Notes under the pieces: generated by a model
The model's database searches: none
What the model saw: the letters and a program-made list of their open reading frames with translations, nothing else
What the model was told of the DNA's origin: nothing
Part shown: positions 42,496 through 51,849 of the stretch, one piece after another
How positions within the stretch are numbered: the stretch's first letter is position 1
Layout: the number at the start of each line of letters is the position of its first letter
Program-made: the position numbers and the translations under genes
Assembly (NCBI GenBank): GCA_031292215.1
Contig: JARLHO010000025.1
Coordinates: 1-53,622, forward strand
Source of the DNA: Syntrophobacteraceae bacterium
GTDB taxonomy: Bacteria; Desulfobacterota; Syntrophobacteria; Syntrophobacterales; Syntrophobacteraceae
Reading direction: 5' to 3'
DNA length: 53,622 nucleotides

Positions 42496-44724
42496 TCACT
42501 CGCCGGGTTGATCGAGCACCTGCCTTACCTTCCATGCGAAATCATCTTTTCTGAATGGCTTCTGAATGAAGTTTACCGTCTCATCGAGAATGCCGCGATT
42601 GCTCATCACATTGGCGGTGTAGCCCGACATATAGAGAGATTTGAGACCGGGCCTGATTAGGCCAAGCTTTTCCACCAGTTCGCGGCCGTTCATCCCGGGC
42701 ATGATTACGTCGGTAATCAAAAGATCGATATCTCCCGGATAAATATTGGCCAGATTTATCGCGAGCGCTGGAGCCTGAGAGGCGAGCACCGTGTAGCCCA
42801 GCGCCTCGAGCATGCTTTTGCCGATATCCAGGATCGACTCGTTGTCTTCTACCAGCAGGATCGTTTCGGCGCCTGTCAGAGAATCGCCCGTCGCCATGCT
42901 CTCGGTGGCCGCCACCGTTCCGTTCTCGCTCTCCGGCAGGTAGACGGTAAATGTCGCTCCTTTCCCGGGTTGGCTTACGACATCGATAAAACCGTCGTTT
43001 TGTTTGACAATGCCGTAGACGGTGGAAAGCCCGAGGCCGGTGCCCTTGCCCAATTCCTTGGTGGTAAAAAACGGCTCGAATATCTGTCCGCAAACTTCCC
43101 TGCTAATACCTGCTCCGGTGTCTTTTACGGACAAAAGGACATAGCTTCCAGGTGTCAATTCCGGCTTCTGCGCCCTGGCGGCATCATCGACGGCAAGATT
43201 ATCGGTCATAACGGTTATGCTGCCTGCACCGCAGATGGCGTCGCGGGCGTTTACCACCAGGTTGACCAATATCTGATCGATCTGGGAGTGGTCGATTCTG
43301 ACTTTTCCAAGATCTGTTCCCGGCTTCCAGGACAGTTCGATATCCTCGCCTATCATCCGCCGAAGCATCGAGAGCATTCCCGGGATCGTCTCATTTAAAT
43401 CCGTAATTTTAGGAGTGGTGGGCTGTTTGCTGGCAAAGGTCAGCAGTTGCCGTGTCAGGGCGGAGGAACGTTGGCCGGTCCGGATGATTTCTTCCAGGTT
43501 TTGCCTCGCCAGGTAATCGGATGCGGAGCAATGAAGCGCCATCTCCGCCCGTCCGATGATAACGCTTAGCATATTGTTGAAATCGTGAGCCACACCGCCT
43601 GCCAGCCGTCCTATCGACTCCATCTTTTGAGCGAGAAACAGCTCCTTTTGGAGCTTTTTCTTTTCCTCCTCTGTTTTTTTCCATGCGGTGATGTCGCGGA
43701 TTATGCTAAGGACCATGTCTTCCTGGTTCAGGCGTAGAATACGAGCGGACACAAGCCCCGTTAAAAGCCTGCCGTCCTTTGCGCGAAACTCCGCTTCCAC
43801 GTTTTCTACGAACCCTTTGCCGGCGACGCGCGCTTTAATGCGATCCCTTTCCTTGGGGTTGTGCCATATTTTGAGCTGAAGAGGGGTTTTCCCGATGATT
43901 TCCTCGCGCGTATAACCGGTAATTTTTGTGAAACCCTCGTTTATATCGATGACCATTCCATCCGAAAGACGATTGAGATTGATCGAATCGGGGCTTGTTC
44001 GAAAGGCGAGCCTGAACTTTTCCTCGCTTTCTTCCACCGTTTTTTGCGCAAGCTTGCGCTCTGCAATTTCCAGGCAGATCGAATCGTTTGCCCTTCGCAC
44101 CTCTTCCAGCAGCTCTAGGTTTTCAAACCGTAAGAGGATGACCGAGGTGACGAACCGGTTGTGTTTTTGTCCATAGATAATGATGGCAAGCAGGAAAAGC
44201 ACGCCCAACATGGCTATGGTGTGTCCGAGTTCTCCCCCCTCCATCCAGCATTGGACGACGTAGGCCATCACAACCGGTGCGGATAACGCCGCGGGACCCA
44301 ATTTCAGGGGAGAATGGGATACCGGGGTCGTCGCGACAACGCAGGCGATTACGAGCAGAAAGAGAAAAATCAGGCCGGGGTGATTTAGGGGTGGTAAAAT
44401 TAGTAAAGCCGAGGCCCCCCAGACACTCCCGGCGATAAAGTTAAAAATAAGATAATGATTTCGCCAGTGCTTCCCGTTAAATGCATTATCGCGCACCTTG
44501 CGAAATTGAAGGTATAGGGCCGTCCTTGCGAGAGTTGTCGCCAGAAACATGGAAATCCATACCGGAATTTTCCAGGTGGCGATAGTCCCAAATGCTGTCC
44601 AGGCAAGCGCAAAAGCCGCTATCAGCGTGGAAATGAGCGTCGTTGGGAGCTGTTGCATCGCAAGACGAACCTGCTCCCTTAAAATCCTGTCCTTGTAATT
44701 TTCATCCATTTTCGACAACTTCAT
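42496..44724 (-). CDS. Membrane hybrid sensor histidine kinase (PAS-HisKA-HATPase-REC)
   Basis: About 742 residues from ATG 44724; the frame is open to a TTG at 44772, and ATGs at 44730 and 44709 are alternatives since no clear ribosome site decides. Roughly six membrane segments (about 25-185) form a sensor region, followed by a coiled coil and a PAS domain (about 235-345). HisKA has GGVAHDFNNMLSVIIGRAEM (His380), then HATPase (NLVVNARDAI, DTGAGI, GKGTGLGLSTV) and a C-terminal receiver with LLITDVIMPGMNG (Asp672). It belongs to the VAHDFNN subclass of hybrid kinases. It precedes the giant kinase and follows the carboxypeptidase gene. Confidence 0.92.
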   Translation of the reverse strand: MKLSKMDENYKDRILREQVRLAMQQLPTTLISTLIAAFALAWTAFGTIATWKIPVWISMFLATTLARTALYLQFRKVRDNAFNGKHWRNHYLIFNFIAGSVWGASALLILPPLNHPGLIFLFLLVIACVVATTPVSHSPLKLGPAALSAPVVMAYVVQCWMEGGELGHTIAMLGVLFLLAIIIYGQKHNRFVTSVILLRFENLELLEEVRRANDSICLEIAERKLAQKTVEESEEKFRLAFRTSPDSINLNRLSDGMVIDINEGFTKITGYTREEIIGKTPLQLKIWHNPKERDRIKARVAGKGFVENVEAEFRAKDGRLLTGLVSARILRLNQEDMVLSIIRDITAWKKTEEEKKKLQKELFLAQKMESIGRLAGGVAHDFNNMLSVIIGRAEMALHCSASDYLARQNLEEIIRTGQRSSALTRQLLTFASKQPTTPKITDLNETIPGMLSMLRRMIGEDIELSWKPGTDLGKVRIDHSQIDQILVNLVVNARDAICGAGSITVMTDNLAVDDAARAQKPELTPGSYVLLSVKDTGAGISREVCGQIFEPFFTTKELGKGTGLGLSTVYGIVKQNDGFIDVVSQPGKGATFTVYLPESENGTVAATESMATGDSLTGAETILLVEDNESILDIGKSMLEALGYTVLASQAPALAINLANIYPGDIDLLITDVIMPGMNGRELVEKLGLIRPGLKSLYMSGYTANVMSNRGILDETVNFIQKPFRKDDFAWKVRQVLDQPGE

Positions 44725-44827
44725 TCCCATCCGCGGATGGACCACATAAAGGCGGCTTGCCGGTTTACACAAAACGCTCGATCCCGTAAGGGTTTGTATG
44801 GGATCGTCCCGGTCTTGTCAATTTGTA

Positions 44828-46339
44828 TCACCGCAAACCGTACGCCTTACCGTACTTTCCCTCCAGGTAACCGATCAGGTAATCGGCCTGTAATTGCTCC
44901 CCGGTAGCGGTCCTTACCAGATCGCGGGGAAGAAGGCGGCTTCCCTGCGAGTGAATGTTTTTGCGAAGCCACCCGAGAAGGGGCCAGAAATCGCCGGCCG
45001 CAAACATTTTTTGCAGATCTCCCAGCTCCTTTTGCGCCTTCGCAAAGAATTGGGCCGCGTACATATTTCCCAGTCCGTAGCTGGGAAAGTAGCCAAAGGC
45101 GCCCGACGACCAGTGAATATCCTGCATAACGCCCTCGGAATAGTTTTTCGGGCGCAGGTGGAAATAGCGATCCATTTCCGAATCCCACGCCTCCGGAAGC
45201 TCTCTTGCCCGCAGCTCGCCTCCGATGAGCATCCTTTCCAGTTTGAACCGCATGATGATGTGCAGGTTGTAGGTGACTTCGTCTGCCTCGGTGCGGATCG
45301 GGCTCGGGCACACCTCGTTTACGGCCAGCAGGAATTGGTCCTGCCCTGTTTTGCCAAGCCAGGGGAAATGTCTGCAGGCCGCAGGGTAAAAGCGCCTCCA
45401 GAACCCGACCGATTTTCCAACCATGTTTTCCCACAGGCGCGACTGGGATTCGTGGATGGCCATGGAAACCGAGCTGCCGCGCGGCGTCCCCCAGTGTTCC
45501 ACCGGAAGCCCGCGAGCGTACAGGGCGTGTCCCGCCTCGTGAATCGAGCTAAAAAGGCCCATGACAAAAGAGTCGTGAGAAAACCTCGTAGTGATCCGCA
45601 CATCCCCCGGTCCAATGGCTGAGGTAAAGGGATGGGCTGAAAAGTCCATCCTGCCCGCTTGGAAATCGTAGCCCAGGCCGCCGATAACCTCTCTTATGAA
45701 TGCCTCCTGCGCCGCAGGGGGGCAAGCGCCCCGCAAGGCCGCCGGATCGGGCTTTCGAGGGGAGGCCTCTATTTTTTCGAGCAATGTAAATAGCGCGCCT
45801 TCGAGCTTTGTAAAAAGCGGTTCGATTTTTCCGGCGGTTTCCCCCTGTTCGAAATCGTCGATGAGGGCGTCGTAGAGTTCTTTCCCCCCGGCGCTAAGGG
45901 CTTGGGCCTCCTCTTGCTTGAGAGCTACGATCTCCTCCAGGTGTGGCAGAAACCCTTTCCAGTCGTTTTCCTCTTTAGTCTTGCCCCAGGCGAGTTCGCC
46001 CTGCGACGCGGCCCTGGCAAGGGCTACGGCCAGTCTTTCGGATATCTTTGTGGCGCGGTCGTGGATTCTTTTCCACTCGCGAAGATTTACCGCTTCGTCG
46101 GTAATGTCTTCGCCGCGGGTTTTGCGGGTATGGGCCTCCGCCAAAATCTCAGCCAACTGAGGATCGGTGGCCCGTCGGTGGAGAAGGGAAGCCATTTCCC
46201 CGATCTGCTCCGATCTGTGCGCGCGGCCGCCTTCGGGCAGGTATGTCCGCTGGTCCCAGTGAAGAAGCCCCAGCATGGATTCGTAATAGGCCGTGGTCTT
46301 CGAGTAGTCCAACAGCCATTGATAATTGGCCTGTTTCAT
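44828..46339 (-). CDS. Carboxypeptidase M32
   Basis: 503 residues of a cytosolic zinc metallocarboxypeptidase. The HEXXH motif SSIHEAGHALY gives His267, Glu268 and His271. Downstream HESQSRLWENMVG supplies the third ligand region typical of M32. The N-terminus YQWLLDYSKTTAYYESMLGL and WDQRTYLPEGG are family signatures. Full length. No obvious partner. It lies upstream of the two kinases on the same strand. Confidence 0.96.
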   Translation of the reverse strand: MKQANYQWLLDYSKTTAYYESMLGLLHWDQRTYLPEGGRAHRSEQIGEMASLLHRRATDPQLAEILAEAHTRKTRGEDITDEAVNLREWKRIHDRATKISERLAVALARAASQGELAWGKTKEENDWKGFLPHLEEIVALKQEEAQALSAGGKELYDALIDDFEQGETAGKIEPLFTKLEGALFTLLEKIEASPRKPDPAALRGACPPAAQEAFIREVIGGLGYDFQAGRMDFSAHPFTSAIGPGDVRITTRFSHDSFVMGLFSSIHEAGHALYARGLPVEHWGTPRGSSVSMAIHESQSRLWENMVGKSVGFWRRFYPAACRHFPWLGKTGQDQFLLAVNEVCPSPIRTEADEVTYNLHIIMRFKLERMLIGGELRARELPEAWDSEMDRYFHLRPKNYSEGVMQDIHWSSGAFGYFPSYGLGNMYAAQFFAKAQKELGDLQKMFAAGDFWPLLGWLRKNIHSQGSRLLPRDLVRTATGEQLQADYLIGYLEGKYGKAYGLR

Positions 46340-46387
46340 GCGCGTTCCCCCTTTGTAGTTGCCCGCGGCGATTTTGCAAGCGGGCAG

Positions 46388-46447
46388 GTCGGCTGCGGCG
46401 GCTCGCCGTCGGCTGCGGCGGCCCGTCGACGGCTGGGGCGGCCCGCC
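46388..46447. repeat. Tandem repeat, 20-bp unit, three copies
   Basis: The unit GTCGGCTGCGGCGGCTCGCC occurs three times with a few mismatches (GTCGGCTGCGGCGGCCCGTC, GACGGCTGGGGCGGCCCGCC). It sits between the divergent carboxypeptidase gene and nuoE, about 110 bp before nuoE. No function is apparent. Confidence 0.85.
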
Positions 46448-46555
46448 GATTGACTTTTACCTACCATGACTTAGCTTGCTCGTGATATAAAATAATACAA
46501 GCCCGTTAGATCCGAAATAATTGCAAATAAACTCAAAATTCAAGCAAGAGCTTTT

Positions 46556-47047
46556 ATGCTGCCTGACGAATTGAAAGTTAAGCTCCGGGAGGTCATAGCC
46601 GCGGCCGAGTCGCCCCGCGAGAAGGCTATCGATGTTATGTTTGAAATCCAGGAACTCCAGGGCTGGATGAGCGACCAGGCAATGGTGGAAGCCGCCGAGC
46701 TTCTCGGCATGACCCCCCTTGAGCTCGAAGAGCTTGCAACCTTCTACGACTATATATACCGCAGCCCCGTTGGCAAGTACGTGATCAAGGTCTGTGACAG
46801 CACGGTATGCTGGCTCGAAGGCCGGCGGCGCGTAGTCGACTACATCGCCTCCCGTCTGGCCATCCCCATGGGAGGAACCAGCGCGGACGGACTCTTTACT
46901 CTTCTGCCGGTCTGCTGCATAGGCTACTGCGACCGTGCTCCCGCGATGGTGATCAATAAGCGTGTTTTCGGAAACCTTACTCCCGAAAAAATCGACAGGA
47001 TCCTCAGTCAACTGGCTAAAAACGCCGACTTCAGCGGATCGGAATAA
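46556..47047 (+). CDS. nuoE: NADH-quinone oxidoreductase subunit E (24 kDa, [2Fe-2S])
   Basis: 163-residue thioredoxin-like ferredoxin. The cluster ligands are seen as CDSTVC (Cys-x4-Cys) and CIGYC (Cys-x3-Cys) with RVFGNLTPEKID at the end. The N-terminal three-helix region includes MFEIQELQGWMSDQAM and LELEELATFYDYIY, which is standard. It begins the nuoEFG operon, 3 bp before nuoF. The ribosome site is weak (CAAGAGC). Confidence 0.96.
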   Translation: MLPDELKVKLREVIAAAESPREKAIDVMFEIQELQGWMSDQAMVEAAELLGMTPLELEELATFYDYIYRSPVGKYVIKVCDSTVCWLEGRRRVVDYIASRLAIPMGGTSADGLFTLLPVCCIGYCDRAPAMVINKRVFGNLTPEKIDRILSQLAKNADFSGSE

Positions 47048-47050
47048 ACC

Positions 47051-48340
47051 ATGCCGGATTATCCCCGCGTATTGTTTAAAAACAGGAAGCCCGACCGTGT
47101 GGCGACCCTGGATGAGTACCGCGAAAGCGGGGGCTACCAGGCTCTCGAAAAATTTATCGGCGGCGCAATTTCTCCCAAAGAAGTCATACGGCTGGTGAGC
47201 GAAGCGGGACTTTTGGGCCGTGGCGGCGCGGGATTTCCTTCGGGAATGAAATGGGGCGCCGTGGCCGATTCCAGCCCTTTCCCGCGCTATCTTGTGGCAA
47301 ACGCCGACGAAATGGAGCCGGGGACCTTCAAAGACCGCGTGCTGCTCCACGCCGACCCCCACTGCGTAATCGAAGGAATGATTCTTGCCGCTTATTCTTT
47401 TTCCGCCACCAAGGCCTTTTTTTTCGTGCGCCCGTCCTATGAAAGCAGCGCCCGCATTCTGGAGCGCGAACTCGAAAACGCCAGGAAGGCGGGTTTTCTG
47501 GGCGATAGGATCCTGGGGACCGATTTTTCCTTCGATATCGTCGTCCATCGAAGCGGGGGCAGGTACATCTGCGGGGAGGCCTCAGCTCTTCTAAACGCCA
47601 TAATGGGTAAGAGGCCCAACCCGGTAAAGCCCCCGCCATACCCCACCGAAAAGGGTCTGTGGGGAAAACCGACCGTCGTAAATAACGTCGAAACGCTTGC
47701 CAATGTCCCCCATATTCTGCGAAACGGCCCCGAATGGTTTAAGTCCCTGAGCGCCGTTTCCCACGGGACCGGGACAAAAATTTACGGCATAAGCGGCAAA
47801 GTACGTCGCCCGGGGGCGGTGGAGTTGCCCATGGGGACAAAGCTAAGCGAGATAATCGATGTGCACTGCGAAGGGATGGCGCCCGGTTCCACATTTAAAG
47901 CTTGCCTTCCGGGAGGGGCTTCGACCCGGTTCATGACCGCAGAGCGCTACGATATACCGATGGATTTCGAAAGTCTTAAAAAGATCGGCAATCGTCTCGG
48001 GACAGCCGCGATTATGGTTTTCGATCACAAGACCTGCCTTGTCGGAGCTACCCTTAACCTGATGGAGTTTTTCGCCAGGGAGTCTTGCGGGTGGTGCACG
48101 CCGTGCCGGGAAGGGCTCATCTACATGCGGGATCTCTTGTGGCGGATCGAAAACGGGGAAGGGAAAGAAGAATACATACCCAATTTGAGGATGCTTTGCA
48201 AAGAGGTCTGGAATTCCTATTGCGCTCTTGCCCCCGGGGCCGCCGAGCCTGTAATCAGCCTCCTGGATTTTTTCGAAGACGAAGTCCGACAACACATTAG
48301 CGAGAAGGGATGTCCTTTCCATGCCACGGCTGATCATTGA
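47051..48340 (+). CDS. nuoF: NADH-quinone oxidoreductase subunit F (51 kDa, FMN/NADH)
   Basis: 429 residues with NADH-binding GLLGRGGAGFPSGMKWG, the FMN-binding YICGEASALLNAIMGKRPNP and KPTVVNNVETLANVP blocks, and the N3 cluster ligands in ESCGWCTPCREG with a later Cys. It oxidises NADH and passes electrons through FMN. It lies 3 bp after nuoE and overlaps nuoG by 20 bp. The C-terminus is short, with no extra ferredoxin domain as in HydB-type homologues. Confidence 0.97.
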   Translation: MPDYPRVLFKNRKPDRVATLDEYRESGGYQALEKFIGGAISPKEVIRLVSEAGLLGRGGAGFPSGMKWGAVADSSPFPRYLVANADEMEPGTFKDRVLLHADPHCVIEGMILAAYSFSATKAFFFVRPSYESSARILERELENARKAGFLGDRILGTDFSFDIVVHRSGGRYICGEASALLNAIMGKRPNPVKPPPYPTEKGLWGKPTVVNNVETLANVPHILRNGPEWFKSLSAVSHGTGTKIYGISGKVRRPGAVELPMGTKLSEIIDVHCEGMAPGSTFKACLPGGASTRFMTAERYDIPMDFESLKKIGNRLGTAAIMVFDHKTCLVGATLNLMEFFARESCGWCTPCREGLIYMRDLLWRIENGEGKEEYIPNLRMLCKEVWNSYCALAPGAAEPVISLLDFFEDEVRQHISEKGCPFHATADH

Positions 48341-50804
48341 CGAACGCGAAATAGAGGTGCCGGAGGGAACCAAAGTCATCGATGCGGCCCAAAGGCTTGG
48401 CATCGTCATCCCGCGCTTTTGCTACCACGAGGCGCTGGGCTCGGTTGGCGCCTGCCGGATGTGCGCGGTAAAATTCCTCCAGGGGCCCTTTAAGGGCGTT
48501 CAGATGAGCTGTATGGTCGATGCCCGGGACGGGATGGTGGTCTCGACCACCGATGAAGAAGCCGTTCAGTTTCGACAAAGAGTAATAGAGCTTCTGATGA
48601 TGAACCATCCCCTGGATTGCCCGGTATGCGATGAGGGTGGCCAATGCCTCTTGCAGGACGAAACGGTGTCGGGCGGCCACGCCAGGCGCCGGTTCCCGGG
48701 CCCCAAGAGGACCTACCGGGACCAGTACCTGGGACCCTACATCAAGCATGAAATGAATCGTTGCATACACTGCTATAGATGTTCGCGGTTCTACCAGGAA
48801 TTTTGCGGCTATCGCGACCTTGGCCCTCTGCAGATCGGGAGCCGGATGTATTTTGGCAGGTTTTCCGATGGCCCTCTGGAAAGCCCGTTTTCGGGAAATC
48901 TCGTCGATATTTGCCCGACCGGCGTCTACACGGACAAAACGGCCCGGTTCAAACTGCGAAGATGGGATCTCCAAAGGGCGCCCTCGGTGTGCAACCAGTG
49001 CTCGCTTGGGTGCGCTACGGTTGCAAACGGTCATTACCGCGGCGTTATGCGCATCGAGGCAAGATTTAACCGTGACGTTAACGGCTATTTTCTATGCGAT
49101 GCCGGAAGATTCGGCTTTTCCTACGCTAATGGCGGACAAGGCCGAAGAGAGCGTCCCCTTTTGCCAAGGATCGCGGGAGTTTCCGCCTCCGCCCCCTCAG
49201 CGCTTGCTTCCGCGCGGGAAGCCCTCGAAAATATTTCGCAAAAATACGGCCCACGGGCTATCGCCGCCGCGGGTTCGAACCGTAGTAGCCTTGAGTCGCA
49301 GGCCATGCTCGCTCTTATATGCAAAACGCGCGACTGGCGCGGGCCGGTCTTTTTTTTCGACCCTTCGGAGCGCGGCAAGACCGTGGCGGCGGTCCAGGAG
49401 CTTTCCTCCGATATCGCTGTCTCGATGCGGGAAATCGAAAAGGCCGATCTTGTAATCGTTGCGGGCGCCGATCCGCTAAACGAAGCCCCGATGTGCGCTC
49501 TGGCGATTCGACAGGCCGCAAGGAAAAACGCCCCGATAGTTACCATTGACTCGCGCCCGCTATTTTTGCCCTGCGAGTTTACACACTTTCCCGTAGCCCC
49601 CGAAAAGATCGAACACTATCTGGCCATGCTCGTCTGGAAGGCTGTGGAAAAGGTCGCGGAGAACCCGGGAAAAGACGCCGAAATGTTTTGCCGCCAACTT
49701 GGGGCCTTATCCCTGGAAAGCGCCCCCCCCGAGGCGATGGCCGCGTTCTCCGAGCTTCTCCTGGCGAGCAAAAGACCGGTTATAATCTGCGGGACCGATG
49801 TGACCCGGGAATCGACTCCCTCGTTTGCAGCCGGTTGCGCGCGCCTGCTAAAGTGTGCGCAAAAAGAGGCCGGACTTTTTTTCCTTTTGCCGGGGGCCGG
49901 CTCCTTTGGCTCGGCGCTCCTTTCCGGAACGCAAAGCCAAACCTTTGGCGACCTGGTGGAAGATATCGAAAAAGGGGTCGTGCGTGCGCTGGTCGTTTCC
50001 GAATGCGACCCCTTCCATTACTACCCGGACCATGCAAGGCTCGAAAGGGCTGTCTCCAAACTCGAACAACTTATCGCAATCGACTATTTCCCGTCCGAGA
50101 CAGTCGAACGCGCTTCCATTTTTTATCCCGCCTCAACGGTTTTTGAAACCGGCTCGACGTACATAAACCAGGAGGGACGGCTCCGGTTTGCTCAACCGGT
50201 CCACTGCGGCGGAGCGCCTATCTCTCCGGGCGAACATCCTCCGCGTGTCTACTCGGGTCTTGTTCCCGGTGGCGACCACCTGCCTGCCTGGAAGGCCCTC
50301 TGCCAGATCGCCTCCATGCCCCGGGAAGACGGTGTCCCGGCCCCCGAGAAGTTTATCCCTTCTGTTCTTCCGGCTTTTAGCGGGCTTGGCGCGGGTCCTA
50401 TCTATCCGGTCGATGGGCCGAGACTGCTTTCGCCCGGGCCGGGCTTTACGTCCCAATGGTCGCAAAGGGGCGAGGAGGCAGGGGAGGGCGCCCCGGATTT
50501 CGAGCTGCTGCTGGTCGAATGGATGTTTGGGACAAGCGAGTTTGCGGCCTGGTCCGATTCGCTTGACGCAGCGGTTTGCGAGCCGCACATGTCGATAAAT
50601 ACTAAAGACGCGGCTCGCGCCGGCCTTTCGGACGGCGACAGGGTGTCTGTCGAACTGGACGGCGGGGCCTTCGAAATCGCGGTTTCCGTCTCCGAGCGAA
50701 CGGCCGAAAAAGTATTGGTCGTTCCTCGCCATCAATTGCTCGACTGGCAAAAGATAAAAGGGTTCCCGGTTAGGATCCTGGCCGGAAAAATCCGAAAAAT
50801 ATGA
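48321..50804 (+). CDS. nuoG: NADH-quinone oxidoreductase subunit G (75 kDa)
   Basis: 827 residues. The N-terminal [2Fe-2S] domain has CYHEALGSVGACRMC; the His-Cys cluster region has HPLDCPVCDEGGQC; the next [4Fe-4S] site has CIHCYRCSRFYQEFC. CNQCSLGC followed by YFLCDAGRF is the extra N7-type cluster found in only some bacterial NuoG. A long molybdopterin-oxidoreductase-like domain without clear cofactor residues and a C-terminal molydop-binding-like beta barrel (about 740-827) complete it. The start overlaps nuoF. No membrane subunits follow, so the EFG unit may join a complex I encoded elsewhere or work with another oxidoreductase. Confidence 0.96.
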   Translation: MPRLIIDEREIEVPEGTKVIDAAQRLGIVIPRFCYHEALGSVGACRMCAVKFLQGPFKGVQMSCMVDARDGMVVSTTDEEAVQFRQRVIELLMMNHPLDCPVCDEGGQCLLQDETVSGGHARRRFPGPKRTYRDQYLGPYIKHEMNRCIHCYRCSRFYQEFCGYRDLGPLQIGSRMYFGRFSDGPLESPFSGNLVDICPTGVYTDKTARFKLRRWDLQRAPSVCNQCSLGCATVANGHYRGVMRIEARFNRDVNGYFLCDAGRFGFSYANGGQGRRERPLLPRIAGVSASAPSALASAREALENISQKYGPRAIAAAGSNRSSLESQAMLALICKTRDWRGPVFFFDPSERGKTVAAVQELSSDIAVSMREIEKADLVIVAGADPLNEAPMCALAIRQAARKNAPIVTIDSRPLFLPCEFTHFPVAPEKIEHYLAMLVWKAVEKVAENPGKDAEMFCRQLGALSLESAPPEAMAAFSELLLASKRPVIICGTDVTRESTPSFAAGCARLLKCAQKEAGLFFLLPGAGSFGSALLSGTQSQTFGDLVEDIEKGVVRALVVSECDPFHYYPDHARLERAVSKLEQLIAIDYFPSETVERASIFYPASTVFETGSTYINQEGRLRFAQPVHCGGAPISPGEHPPRVYSGLVPGGDHLPAWKALCQIASMPREDGVPAPEKFIPSVLPAFSGLGAGPIYPVDGPRLLSPGPGFTSQWSQRGEEAGEGAPDFELLLVEWMFGTSEFAAWSDSLDAAVCEPHMSINTKDAARAGLSDGDRVSVELDGGAFEIAVSVSERTAEKVLVVPRHQLLDWQKIKGFPVRILAGKIRKI

Positions 50805-50865
50805 CCGCCGCTGTTTTATATTTCAAATATCGGGTTGGTGTTGCATTGCACTTTACGGGGAGCAG

Positions 50866-51450
50866 ATGCCGGTGGCCGATCTAGCGGGAAAAAAAGCAAC
50901 CTACGAGGATCTTTTCGATATCCCGGAAAACATGACAGGGGAGATCATAAACGGCAAGTTGATCGTTACTCCCAGACCCTCACCCAAACATATGGTCTCG
51001 ACATCCGCGCTGGGAGCTAAAATTGTGCCGCGCTATCAATTCGGCGAAGGCGGCGGCCCCGGAGGGTGGCTTATTGTCTTCGAGGTCGAAGTCAGGCTGG
51101 GTGAAAACACGATCGTTCCAGACCTTGCCGGATGGAGAAAAGAAAGATTTCCCAAAAAACTCGAAACTAACTGGATCGAAGTCGCACCCGACTGGATATG
51201 CGAGGTGCTTTCCCCGCGAACGGCCCTGCGCGACCGAACCGAGAAGATGAAAATTTATGCCGAACATCGGGTGGGATACGTTTGGCTGATCGATCCACTC
51301 AATATGACCCTGGAGGTGTTTGAACTCAAGTCTTCCGCCCTGGTTCCGGCGGGAGTATTTGGCGCCAAAGCAAAAGCGCGCATCGAGCCGTTTACGGAAA
51401 TAATAATCGATCTTGCCGATCTGTGGCTCGAAGATTTTCCGGAGTCGTAG
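50866..51450 (+). CDS. Uma2 family (DUF820) putative endonuclease, paralogue 3
   Basis: 194 residues with the common Uma2 layout: TYEDLFDIPENMTGEIINGK, RPSPKHM, NTIVPDLAGWRKER with the metal Asp, PDWICEVLSPRT with Glu, and DRTEKMKIYAEHRVGYVWLID with Lys. It belongs to a different branch from the other two paralogues, with the longer N-terminus and the LxxGxI region. A GGGGAG lies very close to the ATG. It lies 61 bp after nuoG on the same strand and could be read from that operon, although a functional link is unlikely. Confidence 0.87.
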   Translation: MPVADLAGKKATYEDLFDIPENMTGEIINGKLIVTPRPSPKHMVSTSALGAKIVPRYQFGEGGGPGGWLIVFEVEVRLGENTIVPDLAGWRKERFPKKLETNWIEVAPDWICEVLSPRTALRDRTEKMKIYAEHRVGYVWLIDPLNMTLEVFELKSSALVPAGVFGAKAKARIEPFTEIIIDLADLWLEDFPES

Positions 51451-51849
51451 CGCGCGGCCAAACCCGTCGTCAAGTCGCTCATTTGCCTTCTTTTGCAATG
51501 ACTTGGCTTGGCTAGATCCCCCCTTTTTTGCAATGACGCACCTGGAAGGGCCAGGCTCAATCGCCCCCCTTTTTTGCAAAGGGGGGTTGGGGGGATTTAC
51601 ACCGCCCCACCGCCCCAACAAATTTATCATAAACCCAACTTGGTATTAAGCCTTTCCTCCCTGCAGTCACCGGGCGTCTGCCCTCTTTTAAGAACCCGCC
51701 GCGCTTCTCCCACCACTTCCCGAAAAAAGGAACTGGTCCGCGAGGCGAAAGTAGTGATAAGATCGGCTCTATGAGTGGGTTGTGGTGAAAACGATCGGTC
51801 TAGCCGGGAGGGTGCTTTTTTCTCCCTGTTTATATTTAAGGAGCAGTTA
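51451..51849. other. Intergenic region with repeat block
   Basis: About 400 bp between the Uma2 gene and the kinase-like gene. The first half holds the repeat block listed separately. The rest contains no gene; the promoter of the next gene is presumably near 51780. Confidence 0.5.
51509..51602. repeat. CCCCCCTTTTTTGCAA repeat block, copy 2
   Basis: Contains GATCCCCCCTTTTTTGCAAT, GACGCACCTGGAAGGGCC, then CGCCCCCCTTTTTTGCAAAG and GGGGGGTTGGGGGGATTTAC. The arms CCCCCCTTTTTTGCAAAGGGGGG form a hairpin at 51564-51586. Modules match 36043-36170, though in a different order. Confidence 0.75.

Noticed and set aside
46457-47548. 363-residue minus-strand frame
   Set aside because: Antisense to nuoE and nuoF; no recognisable protein.
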